Assembly: GCF_004214795.1 (NCBI RefSeq)
Contig: NZ_CP035928.1
Coordinates: 2,356,001 to 2,420,000 of the forward strand
DNA: 64,000 nt
Reading direction: 5' to 3'
Origin: Malaciobacter pacificus
Lineage (GTDB): Bacteria > Campylobacterota > Campylobacteria > Campylobacterales > Arcobacteraceae
How positions within the stretch are numbered: the stretch's first letter is position 1; every line of letters begins with the position of its first letter. A program made the position numbers and the translations under genes. Below the pieces are notes generated by a model that saw nothing but the letters and a program-made list of their open reading frames with translations, was not told where the DNA came from and did no database searches. Positions 47,301-54,955 of this stretch are shown here, one piece after another.

Positions 47301-48162
47301 ACATACTCTCTGAGTCTTCATATACATCATCATTTACTACTGGTACACTTATTGTTTTACTTGTCTCTCCTGGTGCAAATGTTATTGTTCCTACTGTCCC
47401 TAAATAATCACTTCCTTCTACTGCTGTCCCATCTGCTGTTGTATAATCTACACTTACTATCTGGCTACTTGGATTTGACAATGATATTGTAAATGTTAAT
47501 ACTCCATCTTCTTCATTTACAGCTGAATCTGAAACTACAATTCCAGGAATTGTAACAGGATCAGTATCACCTGGATCTACTGGAATAGAAGAAATACTTT
47601 CTGTTAAATTAACCCACTGATCTGATGGAGCAATTTCATTTAAATTATCAGAAGTTGAACCAAAAATTGAGTTAAATGTTGAACCATTACCTGTTGCTTC
47701 TCCAGCCTCTGGACCAGCTGCAGCTGCATCTAATGATTCAATTAATGTTTGAAAATTCGTAATTAAAGCTAAATTATCACCTGTACCTGTTTCTACTGGT
47801 CTTGATGCTATAATCTCTAATCTATCAATAATCTCACTTCCACTAAATTGACTATTCTCAATAAGTTCATCAAGATCTTTATCATTAACATTCTTATTTA
47901 TAATTACTGCTGTAGGATTTTCCATATTTGGAGTATTTTCATTTAATAATGGAACAATACCTTTTAATTGAACCTTTACAGTTTTTCCATCAACATTAAA
48001 TACTAATAATATAGTTTGTTGATTATCTTCAAAGTTTAAAATGTAATTTGAAAATCCACTAGAGAAAATATATTGCTCTCCTTTTGATACATCAAACTCT
48101 AAGTCTTTACTTAGTTCTACAACTTTTTTTAGGTTACTTCCAGTTTTAATAGTTAATTTCAT
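23377..48162 (-). CDS. Giant RTX adhesin exported by type I secretion, 8261 residues
   Basis: A surface adhesin of the LapA/ice-adhesin type. Order by residue: 1-120 retention-like module; AAAAG at 146-150, a LapG-type di-alanine site; 207 to about 2150 Calx-beta units; 2157-5516 32 Ig-like repeats of 105 residues; two more Ig-like domains; VCBS-like domain near 5730-5860; DUF4114-like domain ending near 6060 ([10 protein letters not shown]); a repetitive region near 6210-6590 with DGGFVIVW-type motifs; cadherin-like and Calx-beta domains; LamG-like jelly roll near 7050-7280; a carbohydrate-binding-like domain near 7300-7470; RTX nonapeptides near 7530-7940; C-terminal secretion signal after about 8100. 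The folded RTX end should leave the cell first and the retention module stay in the TolC pore. The ATG has a GGAG ribosome site 6 bases upstream. Confidence 0.92.
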   Translation of the reverse strand: MKLTIKTGSNLKKVVELSKDLEFDVSKGEQYIFSSGFSNYILNFEDNQQTILLVFNVDGKTVKVQLKGIVPLLNENTPNMENPTAVIINKNVNDKDLDELIENSQFSGSEIIDRLEIIASRPVETGTGDNLALITNFQTLIESLDAAAAGPEAGEATGNGSTFNSIFGSTSDNLNEIAPSDQWVNLTESISSIPVDPGDTDPVTIPGIVVSDSAVNEEDGVLTFTISLSNPSSQIVSVDYTTADGTAVEGSDYLGTVGTITFAPGETSKTISVPVVNDDVYEDSESMYVNLSNAVNAEISDEQGEGRISDESDKPSISVSGTEVVEGGYAVFNIQLSNPSTQDVIFDLTPKEGTAKEDEDYVPVVEVSYDGGVTWEETTEGKIPAGETEILARVKTTQDDIDEPVEEFKLEATVTSGNTTNEVTEGTASILDNDGIPQIVISDSSVNEEDGVLTFTISLSNPSSETITVDYVTADGTALENGDYLGVNGTITFAAGETSKIITVPVVNDDVYENPESMYVNLSNPVNAEIADEQGEGRIQDEADKPELTVSNTEVVEGEYAVFNIQLSNPSEEDVTFDLLPKEDSATEDDYTPVVEVSYDGGQTWEEATEGTIPAGETEILARVKTTQDDIDEPVEEFKLEATVTSGNTTNEVTEGTASILDNDGIPQIVISDSSVNEEDGVLTFTISLSNPSSETITVDYVTADGTALENGDYLGVNGTITFAAGETSKIITVPVVNDDVYENPESMYVNLSNAVNAEIADSQGEGRINDESDKPSISVSNPETVEGEYEVFHIQLSNPSTEDVIFELSTTEGSATQDDYAPETEVSYDGGVTWVEATEGRVPAGETEILARVKTTQDDTDEPVEEFTLTVDVTSDNTTNVSSTGTASIIDNDGIPQIVISDSSVNEEDGVLTFTISLSNPSSETITVDYVTADGTALAGSDYVSDSNTVTFLAGETSKTISISVLDDSIYENPESMYVNLSNVVNAEIADSQGEGRIYDSGNNDDIPTLSISDSVVTEGDYNIFTVQISNPSTEDIKFDFSTTDGTATANEDYRPDLMESYEVSSDGGITWSPATSGIIKAGDTAILVRIPTVEDNISESTENYTFTATVTEGTTTNNTYPTGLNATGKATIIDDDGIPSIIIGDAVVNEEDGTITFKVSLTNPSDSEITVDYETVDGTALSGSDYTTTSGKLTFPADTTVQYITVPVLDDSIYEDDESFSVLLSNAVNAEIADEEGVGTIKDNDLPSIEITDTQTTEGDYAEFVVSLSNASEEDIKVSLTPTAGTATEGDDYNPTVEVLVNGVWTAASEAIIPAGETQVVARIKTEEDAVSESTEEFTLTATVIEGTTSNTEVTGTAEILDDDEIPSIIIGDAVVNEEDGTITFKVSLTNPSDSEITVDYETVDGTALSGSDYTTTSGKLTFPADTTVQYITVPVLDDSIYEDDESFSVLLSNAVNAEIADEEGVGTIKDNDLPSIEITDTQTTEGDYAEFVVSLSNASEEDIKVSLTPTAGTATEGDDYNPTVEVLVNGVWTAASEAIIPAGETQVVARIKTEEDAVSESTEEFTLTATVIEGTTSNTEVTGTAEILDDDEIPSIIIGDAVVNEEDGTITFKVSLTNPSDSEITVDYETVDGTALSGSDYTTTSGKLTFPADTTVQYITVPVLDDSIYEDDESFSVLLSNAVNAEIADEEGVGTIKDNDLPSIEITDTQTTEGDYAEFVVSLSNASEEDIKVSLTPTAGTATEGDDYNPTVEVLVNGVWTAASEAIIPAGETQVVARIKTEEDAVSESTEEFTLTATVIEGTTSNTEVTGTAEILDDDGIPSIIIGDAVKYENEGTISFEVSLSNPSSSDITVDYTTQDDTAFALKDYIAQNGTITFLAGETSKTITIDLVNDDIYEFDENFNIILSNPVNAQIADELGVGTIKDDETAPEVSIEAVNPSITEGEEAEFIIKIDTPADKDITVTFTIGGEVAGDDYVAPLTYSVVIPAGQTEVPLDIATLVDDKYEGTEDLTVELKDATGANAVIDTTKDDATVEVNDSLDAPKVSIITNQSEIPEGTTAEFVVKIDTPSDEDITVTFTITGDVDGDDYVAPVSYTVVIPAYQTEVLLNIETINDTVFENTEDLVVNLLDTVGADSTIEVDTAKVALLDDDLSATITLDENITPDDIINAAESTQNIPVTGKVGGDVQEGDTVTLTVNGKEFTGTVAADKTFSINVPGADLAVDPDLTIDAKVTTTDAAGNSATATDTETYSVDTEITATITLDENITPDDIINAAESTQNIPVTGKVGGDVQEGDTVTLTVNGKEFTGTVAADKTFSINVPGADLAVDPDLTIDAKVTTTDAAGNSATATDTETYSVDTEITATITLDENITPDDIINAAESTQNIPVTGKVGGDVQEGDTVTLTVNGKEFTGTVAADKTFSINVPGADLAVDPDLTIDAKVTTTDAAGNSATATDTETYSVDTEITATITLDENITPDDIINAAESTQNIPVTGKVGGDVQEGDTVTLTVNGKEFTGTVAADKTFSINVPGADLAVDPDLTIDAKVTTTDAAGNSATATDTETYSVDTEITATITLDENITPDDIINAAESTQNIPVTGKVGGDVQEGDTVTLTVNGKEFTGTVAADKTFSINVPGADLAVDPDLTIDAKVTTTDAAGNSATATDTETYSVDTEITATITLDENITPDDIINAAESTQNIPVTGKVGGDVQEGDTVTLTVNGKEFTGTVAADKTFSINVPGADLAVDPDLTIDAKVTTTDAAGNSATATDTETYSVDTEITATITLDENITPDDIINAAESTQNIPVTGKVGGDVQEGDTVTLTVNGKEFTGTVAADKTFSINVPGADLAVDPDLTIDAKVTTTDAAGNSATATDTETYSVDTEITATITLDENITPDDIINAAESTQNIPVTGKVGGDVQEGDTVTLTVNGKEFTGTVAADKTFSINVPGADLAVDPDLTIDAKVTTTDAAGNSATATDTETYSVDTEITATITLDENITPDDIINAAESTQNIPVTGKVGGDVQEGDTVTLTVNGKEFTGTVAADKTFSINVPGADLAVDPDLTIDAKVTTTDAAGNSATATDTETYSVDTEITATITLDENITPDDIINAAESTQNIPVTGKVGGDVQEGDTVTLTVNGKEFTGTVAADKTFSINVPGADLAVDPDLTIDAKVTTTDAAGNSATATDTETYSVDTEITATITLDENITPDDIINAAESTQNIPVTGKVGGDVQEGDTVTLTVNGKEFTGTVAADKTFSINVPGADLAVDPDLTIDAKVTTTDAAGNSATATDTETYSVDTEITATITLDENITPDDIINAAESTQNIPVTGKVGGDVQEGDTVTLTVNGKEFTGTVAADKTFSINVPGADLAVDPDLTIDAKVTTTDAAGNSATATDTETYSVDTEITATITLDENITPDDIINAAESTQNIPVTGKVGGDVQEGDTVTLTVNGKEFTGTVAADKTFSINVPGADLAVDPDLTIDAKVTTTDAAGNSATATDTETYSVDTEITATITLDENITPDDIINAAESTQNIPVTGKVGGDVQEGDTVTLTVNGKEFTGTVAADKTFSINVPGADLAVDPDLTIDAKVTTTDAAGNSATATDTETYSVDTEITATITLDENITPDDIINAAESTQNIPVTGKVGGDVQEGDTVTLTVNGKEFTGTVAADKTFSINVPGADLAVDPDLTIDAKVTTTDAAGNSATATDTETYSVDTEITATITLDENITPDDIINAAESTQNIPVTGKVGGDVQEGDTVTLTVNGKEFTGTVAADKTFSINVPGADLAVDPDLTIDAKVTTTDAAGNSATATDTETYSVDTEITATITLDENITPDDIINAAESTQNIPVTGKVGGDVQEGDTVTLTVNGKEFTGTVAADKTFSINVPGADLAVDPDLTIDAKVTTTDAAGNSATATDTETYSVDTEITATITLDENITPDDIINAAESTQNIPVTGKVGGDVQEGDTVTLTVNGKEFTGTVAADKTFSINVPGADLAVDPDLTIDAKVTTTDAAGNSATATDTETYSVDTEITATITLDENITPDDIINAAESTQNIPVTGKVGGDVQEGDTVTLTVNGKEFTGTVAADKTFSINVPGADLAVDPDLTIDAKVTTTDAAGNSATATDTETYSVDTEITATITLDENITPDDIINAAESTQNIPVTGKVGGDVQEGDTVTLTVNGKEFTGTVAADKTFSINVPGADLAVDPDLTIDAKVTTTDAAGNSATATDTETYSVDTEITATITLDENITPDDIINAAESTQNIPVTGKVGGDVQEGDTVTLTVNGKEFTGTVAADKTFSINVPGADLAVDPDLTIDAKVTTTDAAGNSATATDTETYSVDTEITATITLDENITPDDIINAAESTQNIPVTGKVGGDVQEGDTVTLTVNGKEFTGTVAADKTFSINVPGADLAVDPDLTIDAKVTTTDAAGNSATATDTETYSVDTEITATITLDENITLDDIINAAESTQNIPVTGKVGGDVQEGDTVTLTVNGKEFTGTVAADKTFSINVPGADLAVDPDLTIDAKVTTTDAAGNSATATDTETYSVDTEITATITLDENITPDDIINAAESTQNIPVTGKVGGDVQEGDTVTLTVNGKEFTGTVAADKTFSINVPGADLAVDPDLTIDAKVTTTDAAGNSATATDTETYSVDTEITATITLDENITPDDIINAAESTQNIPVTGKVGGDVQEGDTVTLTVNGKEFTGTVAADKTFSINVPGADLAVDPDLTIDAKVTTTDAAGNSATATDTETYSVDTEITATITLDENITPDDIINAAESTQNIPVTGKVGGDVQEGDTVTLTVNGKEFTGTVAADKTFSINVPGADLAVDPDLTIDAKVTTTDAAGNSATATDTETYSVDTEITATITLDENITPDDIINAAESTQNIPVTGKVGGDVQEGDTVTLTVNGKEFTGTVAADKTFSINVPGADLAVDPDLTIDAKVTTTDAAGNSATATDTETYSVDTEITATITLDENITPDDIINAAESTQNIPVTGKVGGDVQEGDTVTLTVNGKEFTGTVAADKTFSINVPGADLAVDPDLTIDAKVTTTDAAGNSATATDTETYSVDTEITATITLDENITPDDIINAAESTQNIPVTGKVGGDVQEGDTVTLTVNGKEFTGTVAADKTFSINVPGADLAVDPDLTIDAKVTTTDAAGNSATATDTETYSVDTEITATITLDENITPDDIINAAESTQNIPVTGKVGGDVQEGDTVTLTVNGKEFTGTVAADKTFSINVPGADLAVDPDLTIDAKVTTTDAAGNSATATDTETYSVDTEITATITLDENITPDDIINAAESTQNIPVTGKVGGDVQEGDTVTLTVNGKEFTGTVAADKTFSINVPGADLAVDPDLTIDAKVTTTDAAGNSATATDTETYSVDTEITATITLDENITPDDIINAAESTQNIPVTGKVGGDVQEGDTVTLTVNGKEFTGTVAADKTFSINVPGADLAVDPDLTIDAKVTTTDAAGNSATATDTEEYDVDTEATPAPTVEITEDVNDDELISADELDGKVDVLITLPTGTEVGDTLTVTNPDGSTTDYPVTQDIIDNGLPLEYPAPAEGETITVSATITDKAGNTSPKGEDSATIDTVATPAPTVVIGEDTNNDGIISADELSDDGIVDVTVTVPAETEIGDTLTVTNPDGSTTEYPVTQDMLDNGLPLEYPAPAEGETITVSATITDKAGNTSPKGEDSAIIDLISSSNDTFVAKEEGSEWVNNTLVTNSPTEGYDATGNVFTNDNTVSSATITAIVVGGVEYAVAQDGTNTVITTDKGTLTIDNSGEFTYDVNETYTESMNEGDSMSDAFTYIVNGDSSESATLTINIEGTNDAPVINSIDVNNQATKVIDGLLDINQDGIADTLDPSHLLARDSDEYFSADNGNITIDLGSGGTDMAVEYLGGQVSYNNVIGFYEYDDNGNPTNPVIIYVEDQSFVGEVSEFLGTLDNLEGKVGFFIIPNGATTVNINTTLTFDGNTLQANGTDLPNVYYTDNNLSTDGKDHAIIAQDVDGTGLVIAFEDLSLGDQDYDDVVIKIKPCLDSSDMNIIDNINISDIDDANLESATVTLTNYKAGDVIDASNLPSGITATITEVNGELVVTLTGSATVADYEIAIESLTFESSSDDRTPRDFEIVVNDGDKTDTTEVTVDIGGCSITPYTPENTNSVVAVDDYGYETDSQGEVEVTTNGGTQSDITYLSDGGFVIVWTDGDSSGTGIYAQRYDSDGDKVGETILVNTVEDRDQDTPNVTALANGGYLVTWQAENYYEDVDPNDGGSIYIVGRVYDSNNNPTCKEFVISRALYDPIVGTSDGGFIVTWSATNLAANGDVVNNTEFDYNGLTNPIYTDAHDGDEYGIIAQRFDAYGNEIGDRVVVNSITTDNQINSDIVMLDNDTAIMTWQSQTSDGKYDIYMQKLELTSNGLEVVSNSDVAVSTTSANETNAQITALSNGMAIITYESGSSIKAKLVLANGSVDNTEYEITTNGNYPAIDSSDTTIIFAYNKNGDIYVRTFDVSNNTFSSEINVGEAQGNNSEPAIAILEDGTYVITWTNDSGEVVFERFNSDGTEYHQNNFDMMEDTSITITFAEILANDYDPENDTFSIVDGSITNATNGTIVVDYTAQTVTFTPDKDYVGAATFDYSIVDSKGATDDATVHLVVKDAAEPSIFVGTTCDADIHGHDVVVDEGEDVIFAIKIGGVTSGTLQLALADGTALDADYNESTYKYSTDFGVTWIDVPLNGQINNVTNGDVIFVKTDTVNDTEVDNGEKFTLTGTLTEGTITVSDTGTATILDNDLSGIVTNEDTQKILTLSDFGISTSDGIVSVKIETLPTNGSLIINGNVISSGTILTVGSIVNGNLKFVPSNNTDTDSSFNFSKYTNTNTSKIYTMGVEVIADADIPTTSISVDDGTLISNTVEYQVNITAALADLDGSETLSVVISGVPSEGVLTSDTYTVNYDSVNDNWIVTVPDNLTSISDSLTLNVPESSTDFDLTITTRATETNGNDYEEVTDTATVEVVDSCASYKQNVIGYWSLGEDNDGGTIADDKTSLDNDMTLHANYELGQTNSINGDDTAVKFYTNGYGWGTIEHDSSYEIENGTISFWMKDTGHIADNAGLFSKDSQNYDDGGHLTIMTMSDGSILVRLQSDSASYEVRSAAGSISLDEWAQVTFSFGEEGMKLYINGVLADTNSYTGGIEDNTSDIVIAANAWNTADAGEWDTTTDDYCETGLSNFYSGLIDEIAIFDKALSQDEITTYTSNSQYCSDTTLDTSNETDQYAQAAGTVLITEDFENGSTGWSDNTVTETNTNATDFLGNFGGTGGSEGVYKKYYFGSMHAGESVTIEFDMYEIDSWDGSYHGDNFYVFVNGYEVQVDSYSYVEGEDNSDTTNDTDLDNIGTTGVYWSENDESHHYTITGTVDEDGYIRLGFGSGLSQELSDESWGIDNIVITAGDDWSSNTSEEIKNSNDTDDSESLVAEASLLLTVGEVTQTGTTISIPSITAGTSDLTNVTNYGNASSGYTEIYSGNNDDNVIAGDDWDKIDTGAGNDNILVGNNSSTIDLGSGNDNATIGNADSTVSTSISSASGDNTIVAGNDWDKVSTGNGDDQIQLGSGASEISTGGGNDLLVVSDANTNATASINTGTGNDTVYAGNSFDSVDLGNGDNTLNIGTADASSYSSILSGTGVDNIVAGDGWDKVQTGNGNDTIELGEGSKEISTGSGDDTLLAGNADANSYTTIQTDDGNDTVVVGNDWDSIDTGRNNDRVEAGDGTSTVNLGSGDDTLKIGDANASASTSIYGDDGDDTIVAGDNWDTVNTGDDNDQVQVGNNVGVIDLGSGDDILVAGDANSSSYATINASYGNDNVTAGDNFDYVDLGSGNDTLNIGNADLIDSYATINAGDGDDNITAGYGWDEINAGSGNDTVTFKGSQSEYTVTQNNSGDVFVTHIATGYTTKVTDAETIAFEGTDSTQTISLASIVIASSSVNYEYPLTLQASLFKVTGLETLSSITLSNLPTGVSIEESSSIVKNTNETYTISIDSDGETLSVTLVSDHELTSTEINNINATMNVLDSSNNIISTVDINANLGIEGTSLDDNINGTSANEYIDGKEGSDYINAGDGDDVIVYDANDIVDAGTGVDKLQIDLNDNELIDLSTALTNKDGFEEVDITDNQGQTLNIDLSDVVDLVDGDSQLIIRGDLEDTIDLDSSEWTNAGNQEVDGVNYNVFNGTGANSTIKLLIEDDIDTNI
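24333..25560 (-). repeat. RTX block built from a 58-residue super-repeat
   Basis: The calcium-binding region is not a simple run of nonapeptides. Full units are 58 residues and contain AGxxWD near position 6-11, then TGxGxD, LGSGxD and a GxAN spacer with a variable SxATI end. By hand the unit lengths run 58, 58, 40, 58, 58, 58, 41 and a partial last one. The long units have Trp at position 10; the two short units have Phe there and lack about one 18-residue turn. This suggests a beta-solenoid whose super-turns carry an aromatic position. Calcium binding is established for the RTX family, while the solenoid periodicity is inferred. Confidence 0.75.
25750..31614 (-). other. Non-repetitive putative ligand-binding block of the adhesin
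   Basis: Between the Ig-like array and the RTX block, about residues 5517-7470, the adhesin changes from repeats to distinct domains: two Ig-like domains starting APTVEI and APTVVI, a VCBS-like domain, a DUF4114-like domain ([15 protein letters not shown]), a region of repeated SDGGFVIVW-like motifs that could form a propeller, cadherin-like and Calx-beta domains, a LamG-type domain ([10 protein letters not shown], then FWMKD and LYINGVL) and a jelly-roll domain ending WGIDNIVIT. In related adhesins the domains next to the RTX end contact the ligand (sugars, ice, other cells). The target here is unknown. Confidence 0.6.
31615..41694 (-). repeat. 32 tandem 315-bp repeats encoding identical Ig-like domains
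   Basis: The same 315-bp unit (105 codons) recurs 32 times in frame over 10,080 bp. The spacing was checked by the position of one landmark sequence: 31881 in the last copy and 41646 in the first, a difference of 31 x 315. The copies read as identical except for the outer edges of the first and last and one base at 34730, which changes CCA to CTA (Pro to Leu) in copy 23 from the N-terminus. Each unit has the SIxVPGADLA and [14 protein letters not shown] motifs of bacterial Ig-like repeats seen in BapA-like proteins and in the Marinomonas ice adhesin, where calcium stiffens the chain. Confidence 0.95.
42694..44745 (-). repeat. Three tandem 684-bp repeats (228-residue Calx-beta pairs)
   Basis: Three consecutive copies of a 684-bp unit encode pairs of Calx-beta-like domains, beginning [16 protein letters not shown] and [17 protein letters not shown]. 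The copies read as identical, and a fourth divergent unit begins at 42693. Codon use here is T/C-rich on the plus strand and differs from the flanking divergent Calx-beta units, which points to a recent local amplification. Confidence 0.85.
44746..47544 (-). repeat. About four degenerate 690-bp Calx-beta repeat units
   Basis: The N-terminal stalk has units of about 230 residues beginning (I/V)[16 protein letters not shown]. Matching landmarks recur at exact 690-bp spacing (45416, 46106, 46796 on the plus strand). Unlike the two arrays downstream, these copies have diverged by substitutions, with long identical patches left (for example the [18 protein letters not shown] region in two copies). 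This suggests older duplication plus partial gene conversion. Confidence 0.75.
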
Positions 48163-48176
48163 TTTTATCTCCAGAT

Positions 48177-48353
48177 TTATAGTTCAAATAATATTTCATC
48201 TATGATGTGTAATTTTACCAATGAGTTATTTCCAACACCTTGGTATACGTTATACTTAACATTGTCTAATATTTCTGTAGACTCTCTAATCCACTCCATA
48301 TCGTTTATATCAAGTATTTCATCTTCAATAAGTAAGTCATCTTTTTGGTACAT
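48177..48353 (-). CDS. 58-residue protein homologous to the adhesin's C-terminal secretion signal
   Basis: A short ORF directly before the adhesin on the same strand; its stop is followed by 14 bases containing GGAG and then the adhesin ATG. The product begins [12 protein letters not shown] and contains EW at 20-21 and [11 protein letters not shown] at 34-44. It aligns without gaps to the end of the adhesin: from the single Trp (21 here, 8224 there) both proteins have exactly 37 residues left, and 14 of these are identical, including the YNV, G.G.NS, KL and I.D.I positions. It has no RTX repeats, no signal peptide and no membrane segment. It may be a free-standing type I secretion signal domain, a leader coupling adhesin translation, or the relic of a lost adhesin gene. 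Confidence 0.7.
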   Translation of the reverse strand: MYQKDDLLIEDEILDINDMEWIRESTEILDNVKYNVYQGVGNNSLVKLHIIDEILFEL

Positions 48354-48466
48354 ATTTCTTGCCTTAATTAGAATACATATTTATATTCTAATATATTACA
48401 AAAATAAAGTCTCTAAAAAGTTTTTTTTTAATTTTGTAGTGTTTTTTTAATTTGTGAGAGATGAAA
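48354..48466 (-). promoter_or_regulatory. Leader region of the small ORF and giant adhesin
   Basis: This 113-bp AT-rich gap after the adaptor gene contains A-tracts on the minus strand (runs of 7 and about 10 A) and a perfect 9-bp inverted repeat, ATTAGAATA at 48367-48375 and TATTCTAAT at 48384-48392 with an 8-base centre, ending 14 bases before the small ORF's ATG. A hairpin (48455-48462 with 48469-48476) covers the adaptor's stop codon but lacks a T-run on the minus strand. The inverted repeat could be an operator or part of a promoter; TATAAA-like -10 sequences overlap it. Confidence 0.5.
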
Positions 48467-50032
48467 TTATCTCTCATGAAGTGAGTCTTGTTTTACTTTA
48501 AGTATAGGTTTTAAAATAAAATCTAAAATTGTTTTCTTTCCTGTTACAATATCAACTGATGCCACCATTCCAGGAATAATAGGAAGCTTTCTACCATCTT
48601 TTTCTAAATAGTTTTTATTTGTTTTTACTAAAACTCTATAATAACTTCTTCCTTCTTTAGACTCTTTATCTATAATACTATCTGCAGAAATATCAATAAT
48701 CTTACCCTCAAGTCCCCCATAAATAGAGAAATCATAAGCTGTAATTTTTATAATTGCTTTTTGACTTGGATTAATAAAAGCAATATCTCGAGGATCAATT
48801 TTTGCTTCTACAACTAAAGCATCACTTAATGGAACTATTTCAATTAAATCAACACCTGATTGAACAACTCCACCAATTGTATTAAAGTTCAATTGCTTAA
48901 TAATACCATCAACTGGTGAAACTATAGTTGTTTTTGCAACTTTATCTTGATCACCTACTAATTTAGCTTCAAATCTATTAATTTGACTAACTGTTTTTTG
49001 TAGTTCATTTGAAGCTTCAGATCTAAATGTATTTATCTTTTCATTAATCCTACTTTCAGATTCATTAATTGCATATCTTGATCTTGATATAGATAATCTA
49101 GCAGTATCTAAATCACCTTTGGTTTGAGTATACTCTTTTTCAATATCCAATAAATCATATTTTGACTTAACACCTCTAGCAACAAGTTTTTTTATAGTTT
49201 TTCTTTGCTCTTCTATATATCCTAAACTATCACTTAATTTTGAAATTGTACTTTGAATTTCTCTTAATTCTTGTCTTTTTTGATTTCTTTGACTTGTTAA
49301 AACTCTTATTGAAGATTGAAGCTCTCTAAACCTGTTTTCAAAAAGTGTTTTTTCAGTAATATCATATCTTGAGCTGTCATCTAAAACTTTTTTATCAAAC
49401 TCAAGTTTAGGTAAAGGATCATCTATATTGATATTTGCTTCAACTTCTAATCTTGCTTTTACTGCTAAAAGAGCTAAGTATTCTTGTTTACTCTCTTCCA
49501 AACTTGCTTGAAATCTTGTAGTGTCAATTTTCATTAAAGGATTATCTCTTTTTACAGTATCTCCTTCTTTTACAAAAATCTCTGAAATTATACCTCCATC
49601 TAAAGATTGTACAGTTTGAATTTTATCAGTAGGAACTACTTTACCATCACCCCTAGCTAACTCATCAATTTCGGCAATTGCAGCCCATGCTAGTAAAGAG
49701 ATAAAAACAAAAATAATAATAAGAAAAATAGTATTAGATACTCTTCCTGGCTCCTCATTTGAAGTTGCATAGCTTGAGTAAATAAAATTTAAATCTTCTT
49801 TTTCATCCTCTTCTAAGCCATAAAGTCTTTTAACCCAATTAATAAAACCTGTTTTTTCTTTTTTTTCTAATTTGGGTTCTTCAAAACTTGTTTCTATTGA
49901 TTTATTTAATTTCTCTTGTTGTGATTTTTCTTCATTGTTTAAATTACTTTTTATTGTTGGTTCTACTATTGTAAGATGTTCATTATTTTCTAAACTAAGA
50001 ATATCATCTAAATTATCATATTTTTTGTCCAT
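48467..50032 (-). CDS. HlyD/LapC-type periplasmic adaptor of the type I secretion system
   Basis: A 521-residue membrane fusion protein that links the inner-membrane ABC exporter to the TolC-like channel. One membrane helix lies at about 101-120 (IFLIIIFVFISLLAWAAIA). A lipoyl/barrel-sandwich half precedes and another follows a long coiled-coil hairpin (about 195-370). The barrel part near the C-terminus contains the HlyD signature region VSPVDGIIKQL. The cytoplasmic N-terminus of about 100 residues is long and highly acidic/basic compared with most HlyD proteins. It lies 3 bases after the exporter gene. Confidence 0.88.
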   Translation of the reverse strand: MDKKYDNLDDILSLENNEHLTIVEPTIKSNLNNEEKSQQEKLNKSIETSFEEPKLEKKEKTGFINWVKRLYGLEEDEKEDLNFIYSSYATSNEEPGRVSNTIFLIIIFVFISLLAWAAIAEIDELARGDGKVVPTDKIQTVQSLDGGIISEIFVKEGDTVKRDNPLMKIDTTRFQASLEESKQEYLALLAVKARLEVEANINIDDPLPKLEFDKKVLDDSSRYDITEKTLFENRFRELQSSIRVLTSQRNQKRQELREIQSTISKLSDSLGYIEEQRKTIKKLVARGVKSKYDLLDIEKEYTQTKGDLDTARLSISRSRYAINESESRINEKINTFRSEASNELQKTVSQINRFEAKLVGDQDKVAKTTIVSPVDGIIKQLNFNTIGGVVQSGVDLIEIVPLSDALVVEAKIDPRDIAFINPSQKAIIKITAYDFSIYGGLEGKIIDISADSIIDKESKEGRSYYRVLVKTNKNYLEKDGRKLPIIPGMVASVDIVTGKKTILDFILKPILKVKQDSLHER

Positions 50033-50035
50033 TCT

Positions 50036-52195
50036 TTAACCTACTTTTGCGGTGAAAACTTCTTCTTTTGGTCCATCAACAACAATTTTACCATTTTCTA
50101 CAATAATAATTCTATCAACTAATTGAAGTAATGATGTTTTATGTGTCACTACAATTAATGTTTTATCAGCAACTATATTTTGCAATCTATTAATAAATGC
50201 TTTCTCTGTTTGTCTATCCATTGAATTTGTTGGTTCATCAAGCATAATTATATTTGGATCTGAAATCAAAGCTCTTGCTAAAGTAACAGATTGTCTCTCA
50301 CCTCCACTTAATCCTTCACCTCTTTCACCTACTAGTAAATCATATCCTGCTTCATGCTTACCTAAAAATTCATCAAGTCCTGCAATTTTAGAAACTCTTA
50401 AAATCTCTTCATCTGAAACATATTGTTCTCCAATAGTTAAATTATCTTTAATTGTACCCATAAATAAAAATGGTTCTTGAGGAACAGATCCAATAGCATG
50501 CCTTAAATCTGTTGGATCAATTTGTCTAGTATCTAAATTATCAATTAAAACAGAACCTTTTGTAGGTTCATATAAATTATTAATCAATTTTAATAAAGTT
50601 GATTTACCAGAACCTATCTTTCCTAAAATAGCTACTTTCTCACCTTTTTTAATCTTTAAATTTATATTCTTAAGTGTTTGATGGTTTTGGTCTTTGTAAG
50701 AAAACTCAACATCTTTTAACTCTATATCTCCTGATAGATTTGGTCTACTAATGTATGTTTTATTCTCTTTTTCTACTGGCATTTTCATAATTTCATCTAA
50801 ATTATTTAAAGACAACATTGTCCTATCAAATCGAATAATCATTCCTACTATTTGAGAAATTGGAGCAATAACCCTACCGTTCAAAATCATAGCAGCAATT
50901 ATAGCACCCATTGTAATGTCTCCATCTTGCGCTAAATAAACTCCACCAACAACAATCGCTATATTAGAAAATTGAGATATAAAAGCAGTTGTATAAGTAA
51001 TTGATTGCGATAAAAAATGTCCTTTATCAGCATAATGTACAGTTTTATTTACAGATTGATCCCAATGAGTTTTCATTCTATTTTGTGCTTTCACACTTTT
51101 TATAATTTCTAACCCTGCAACTGCTTCAATTAAAGTAGTTTGTTTAATCTGCTCTTCTTTTACTGATTTTTCAATAATAGTTTTTAAAGGTCTTTGTAAA
51201 TACCAAGATAAAATAATTGATATAAGAACAGTTGCAATAGTAATTAAAGCAAGAGGTCCAGCAATATAATATATAACTAATATAAATATTATAACAAAAG
51301 GGAAATCCACTAAAGCTGCAATTGTTGCACTAGTAAAAAATTCTCTAACATTCTCAAAAGATTGTAATCTACTAACAAATTGACCTGTTGAAGCAGGCTT
51401 AGCATCAAGTTTTATATTTAATAAATGATTAAATATCTTATTTGAAATAATAGTATCAGCTCTTTTACTAGCTATTCCTAAAAAGTGAGCTCGAATAACC
51501 TTTAATAATAAGTCAAAAAACATTACTAAAGCAATCCCTATAAATAGTGCCCAAAGTGTTTCAATAGCATTATTAGGTAAAACCCTATCATAAACATTCA
51601 TAGTAAATAAAGGTGTTGCTAAAATAAATAAATTAATAAATAAAGATACTATAATTACTTGTTTATAAATTCCTTTATTTCTAAAAAGTGTTCCCCAAAA
51701 CCATTCTTTAGGATTTTCTACTTTTACTTCTTTTTCAATTCTATTATTGAAATTATATTCAGGCTTTATAATTATAACTTCACCTGTATACTCTGATTCT
51801 AATTTTTCAATGGGCATCTGAGTTTCGCCAGCAATTAATCCAGGTAAAATAACACTTGCTATTCCAGTTTCTAAATCATAATCAAGAAGAACACAAGCTC
51901 TATTCTTATTTAAAATCAATACTGAAGGTAAGGCTAGTTTTGTTATATCCTTTATGTTTGTACGTTTAACTGTTTTTGTTTTTAAACCTATTCTTGAAGC
52001 AGCTTGATGAAACATTGAAATATTCATAGAAGATTTATGAATAGGTAATCCAAAAGTTAAGGATTCTGCTGAAGTTTCTCTATTGTGGTACTTAGATAAA
52101 AAAAGTAGACAACCTAAAAGGTCATCTACTTTTCTTCTGTCTTTAAGGTTTGTTAGTGTTTCATTTTCAATTGTATTTGAATGACTCTTTTCCAA
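50036..52195 (-). CDS. Type I secretion ABC exporter with degenerate C39-like domain (LapB type)
   Basis: The 719-residue protein is a fused permease-ATPase. The N-terminal 130 residues resemble a C39 peptidase domain, but the catalytic Cys position falls on an Asp four residues before the Cys in DDLLGCLLFL. It is therefore a substrate-docking C39-like domain, usual for giant RTX substrates. Six helices follow, then an ATPase with Walker A GKIGSGKST (near 522), signature LSGGERQS and Walker B IIMLDEPTNS. The start is TTG. It sits between the TolC and adaptor genes of the same operon. Confidence 0.9.
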   Translation of the reverse strand: MEKSHSNTIENETLTNLKDRRKVDDLLGCLLFLSKYHNRETSAESLTFGLPIHKSSMNISMFHQAASRIGLKTKTVKRTNIKDITKLALPSVLILNKNRACVLLDYDLETGIASVILPGLIAGETQMPIEKLESEYTGEVIIIKPEYNFNNRIEKEVKVENPKEWFWGTLFRNKGIYKQVIIVSLFINLFILATPLFTMNVYDRVLPNNAIETLWALFIGIALVMFFDLLLKVIRAHFLGIASKRADTIISNKIFNHLLNIKLDAKPASTGQFVSRLQSFENVREFFTSATIAALVDFPFVIIFILVIYYIAGPLALITIATVLISIILSWYLQRPLKTIIEKSVKEEQIKQTTLIEAVAGLEIIKSVKAQNRMKTHWDQSVNKTVHYADKGHFLSQSITYTTAFISQFSNIAIVVGGVYLAQDGDITMGAIIAAMILNGRVIAPISQIVGMIIRFDRTMLSLNNLDEIMKMPVEKENKTYISRPNLSGDIELKDVEFSYKDQNHQTLKNINLKIKKGEKVAILGKIGSGKSTLLKLINNLYEPTKGSVLIDNLDTRQIDPTDLRHAIGSVPQEPFLFMGTIKDNLTIGEQYVSDEEILRVSKIAGLDEFLGKHEAGYDLLVGERGEGLSGGERQSVTLARALISDPNIIMLDEPTNSMDRQTEKAFINRLQNIVADKTLIVVTHKTSLLQLVDRIIIVENGKIVVDGPKEEVFTAKVG

Positions 52196-52222
52196 GAAAT
52201 CCCTTTTTTATATTAGTAAATC

Positions 52223-54055
52223 CTAGTGATATTTTGCATATAATTTTTTATGTTTACTAACATTATCAATATATGGTTTATGAGCTAATACTGAAGCTGG
52301 TAAAGACTTCATAGCTTCTTTTGCTTCTTTAACAGAAGAGAATATACCATAAATAACCTTTGCACTTTTCATTCCAGGTCCAAATTCATATCTAAATGAG
52401 TTATTATCATCTAATCCATTATTTATTACAAATTGATTAGCTGCTGATAAACCTTTAGTAGTTGTAATATTTAATGTATAACTCTTTTCTGGTGCATCTA
52501 AAAATGATGTGTAAGAAACTACACTTGATGAATCTACAAAGCTTTCAGAAGCTTGAATATCTTGTGTTTCAACAACTTGAGATTCAACTGTATCTTCTAC
52601 TTTTTCTTCAACTGTTTCATCCCCTAGTAATGCACTTAACTCATCTGATACAGCAGCTGTTTTTACAGGTTTTGATTCTACCACTTCTTCATTAGTTATA
52701 TTACTTGCAACAGTAGTTGTTGTATTAATCTCATTTGAACAAGATTGAGTTTCTGATGTTAAAATTGTATCACTTAACATAGAGAAACTATTTAAAATCT
52801 CATAGTAATTAGAGTATAGTTCGTATTCTCTATTTAATAAACTTTTTTTCGCTTCATATAAAACTGTTTGAGCATCTAAAATATCTACAAATGTTCTAGT
52901 TCCAGCTTCGAATTCACTCTTATAAACTTGTACAATATTTTCATTTGCTACAACATAATCTTTTAAAACATTAATTCTATCTTTGTTCTTGTTATATCTT
53001 TGGTAATTAACTTTTACCGATTCAACAATTTTATTTGTAATAGCATCTAGTCTTTCTTTTTGTTCAGCTAAGAATAATTCTTCTTGCTGTGAAACTGCAT
53101 GGTCTCCACCACCATTATATAAATTCCATGCTAAGTTAATTCTACCAAAAGCTTGATCTTCCTTACCATTTTCATCTAATGATAAATCATTATCAGTTAA
53201 AGCTTTTAATTCTAAACTAAGGTTTGGTAAAAATTTAGCATCTGCTTGAGCTATTTTTTCTCTTTGTGCTTTCACTCTTTCAATTTGTTCTAAAATTTCA
53301 CTATTTCTAAGAACTGCTAACTCTACTGCTTCTTGTAAAGAAGAAGGAATTTTACTTTCATCTATAAAAGGTCTACACTCTTTTCCATCTGGTTCTACAC
53401 CAACATATCTTTTAAAAGTACTAATTCTAGAGCTTTGTAAATCTTTTTCTTCTAAGTATTTCTCTTTTACAAAACTTAATTTTGATTCAACTTGATAAGT
53501 TTCTAAAACCTCTCCACTAATAGCCTCTTTTTCTCTTGCTATTAGAAGATTATCTTGGTTAGTTTCAATCATGTCTCTTGTTAGTTGTAGCATTTCTTTA
53601 TATTGGATAAGTCCTGTGTAAGCACTAACTGTATCAGATACTACATTCTCGATATTTAGTGTTGTTCTGTATTTATTAGCTAAATCATTATGTTTTGCTT
53701 CTCTAACTTGACTTGGTGTTAAGTCTCCATCATAAAGCATTTGATTTAAAGCAATTCCAAAATTATATCCATCTTCTTGAACAGAACCATCAGTTAATGT
53801 TCCATTTCTATTATCATCATAATCTCTTTCAATACTACTTTGTTCTATTCTTCCATCAATATCAATTCTAGGAAGGTAGTTTGCTTCCCGTTCATCAATA
53901 TATTTCCTAAACGCTTGCTGATTATTTTTTTCAGCAATTATTTCAGGATTTGTAGCCATAACTTTTTCAACACTATCTTTTAGGCTCAATGCATGTAAAG
54001 ATGAACTAAGAAGTAAAGAAACACAGGCATATTTAAGTATTCTTTTAACTAACAT
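52223..54055 (-). CDS. TolC-family outer-membrane channel fused to a C-terminal SPOR domain
   Basis: The 610-residue protein has a signal peptide of about 23 residues, then two TolC repeats (about 25-430) with typical helices such as AVELAVLRNSEILEQIERVKAQ. An acidic, disordered linker of about 90 residues follows (rich in Val, Glu and Thr). Residues 525-610 match the SPOR fold of DamX: YTLNITTT at the first strand, then AKVIYGIFSSVKEAKEAM and LPASVLAHKPYI. SPOR domains bind peptidoglycan lacking stem peptides, often at the division site. TolC C-termini face the periplasm, so the SPOR domain could touch the wall there. It is the first gene of the exporter operon. Confidence 0.85.
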   Translation of the reverse strand: MLVKRILKYACVSLLLSSSLHALSLKDSVEKVMATNPEIIAEKNNQQAFRKYIDEREANYLPRIDIDGRIEQSSIERDYDDNRNGTLTDGSVQEDGYNFGIALNQMLYDGDLTPSQVREAKHNDLANKYRTTLNIENVVSDTVSAYTGLIQYKEMLQLTRDMIETNQDNLLIAREKEAISGEVLETYQVESKLSFVKEKYLEEKDLQSSRISTFKRYVGVEPDGKECRPFIDESKIPSSLQEAVELAVLRNSEILEQIERVKAQREKIAQADAKFLPNLSLELKALTDNDLSLDENGKEDQAFGRINLAWNLYNGGGDHAVSQQEELFLAEQKERLDAITNKIVESVKVNYQRYNKNKDRINVLKDYVVANENIVQVYKSEFEAGTRTFVDILDAQTVLYEAKKSLLNREYELYSNYYEILNSFSMLSDTILTSETQSCSNEINTTTTVASNITNEEVVESKPVKTAAVSDELSALLGDETVEEKVEDTVESQVVETQDIQASESFVDSSSVVSYTSFLDAPEKSYTLNITTTKGLSAANQFVINNGLDDNNSFRYEFGPGMKSAKVIYGIFSSVKEAKEAMKSLPASVLAHKPYIDNVSKHKKLYAKYH

Positions 54056-54250
54056 ATTTTTCTCCTAATTTTTTGAAACATAATTTGGAATAATTTTTTG
54101 AGTTACTTTACTTAGATTTTACTTAATATTTGCTTTTCATAAATATTTATTAGATTTTTATGTGTAAAAACATATTTACTGTTATAACATTGCTTAGTTT
54201 AATCTATATTTTATTATTATATCCTTTATTATTATTTTTTAAGAGTCTAA
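54056..54250. promoter_or_regulatory. Divergent promoter region between secretion operon and response regulator
   Basis: The 195-bp gap is extremely AT-rich. It must hold promoters for the minus-strand exporter operon and the plus-strand response regulator. Candidate -10 boxes are many and none stands out. A weak TATGT/ACATA inverted repeat near 54161-54175 is the only symmetric element I saw. Confidence 0.4.
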
Positions 54251-54955
54251 ATGAATGAAAATACTAAATTAAGCAATATTTTAAAAAATTTATCAATACT
54301 ATATGTGGAAGATGAAGAAAATATTAGAGTAAATGTAAAAAAAGTTTTGGAATTATTTTGTAATGTCATTTATGATGTGGATAATGTAGAAGAAGCTAAG
54401 CAAATACTAGAAAAAGAAAAAATAGATATAATTATCTCTGATATTAATCTTCCTACTTTAAGTGGTATAGATTTCATTAAAGAGTTAAGAAAAATAGATA
54501 AAACAATACCTGTTATATTACTAAGTGCGTATACTGATAAAAAATATTTATTAGAAGCAACAAAATTAAAACTAGTAGATTATTTAACAAAACCAATTGA
54601 TTTTAACACTTTAAAAAATTCTTTATTAAAATGTGTTCAAGATATAATTGACAATTCAAGATATATGATAGATTTCAATAATGGTATTGAGTATAATGTT
54701 TCAAAAAAAATATTATCAAGTAAAGAAACAAAAGAGATCATTACTCTAACTTCAAAAGAACTAATGCTTTTAGATTTTTTAATAAAAAATAGTTATAGAG
54801 TTGTTTCACATGAAGAGTTAAAACTAAATCTTTGGGATGATGAATTTGAAGCTACAGACTCAGCACTAAAAAATCTAATGAATAAACTAAGAAAAAAAAT
54901 AGGTAAAGAAACCATAATCAATATTTCAGGGGTAGGTTTTAGACTAGAATATTAA
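54251..54955 (+). CDS. OmpR-type response regulator upstream of the secretion operon
   Basis: The 234-residue protein has a receiver domain with the acidic pair YVEDEEN, phospho-acceptor Asp in IISDINLPTLSG, LLSAY and the conserved Lys in TKPID. A winged-helix effector ends in NISGVGFRLEY. It is divergent from the TolC-exporter-adaptor operon, a classic position for a local regulator. The nearest unpaired kinase is the soluble one at 22526, on the far side of the adhesin. It resembles the regulator at 12521. Confidence 0.85.
   Translation: MNENTKLSNILKNLSILYVEDEENIRVNVKKVLELFCNVIYDVDNVEEAKQILEKEKIDIIISDINLPTLSGIDFIKELRKIDKTIPVILLSAYTDKKYLLEATKLKLVDYLTKPIDFNTLKNSLLKCVQDIIDNSRYMIDFNNGIEYNVSKKILSSKETKEIITLTSKELMLLDFLIKNSYRVVSHEELKLNLWDDEFEATDSALKNLMNKLRKKIGKETIINISGVGFRLEY

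Noticed and set aside
43322-47492. Several plus-strand ORFs of 64-125 codons spaced at 684 and 690 bp
   Set aside because: They recur with the Calx-beta repeats and are antisense shadows of the adhesin.
48202-48450. Plus-strand 82-codon ORF before the adhesin
   Set aside because: It is antisense to the small ORF and its leader, hydrophobic by AT-richness, with no ribosome site.
48455-48476. Strong terminator after the adaptor gene
   Set aside because: The hairpin is perfect (8 bp) but the bases after it on the minus strand are A-rich rather than T-rich, so I do not call a terminator there.
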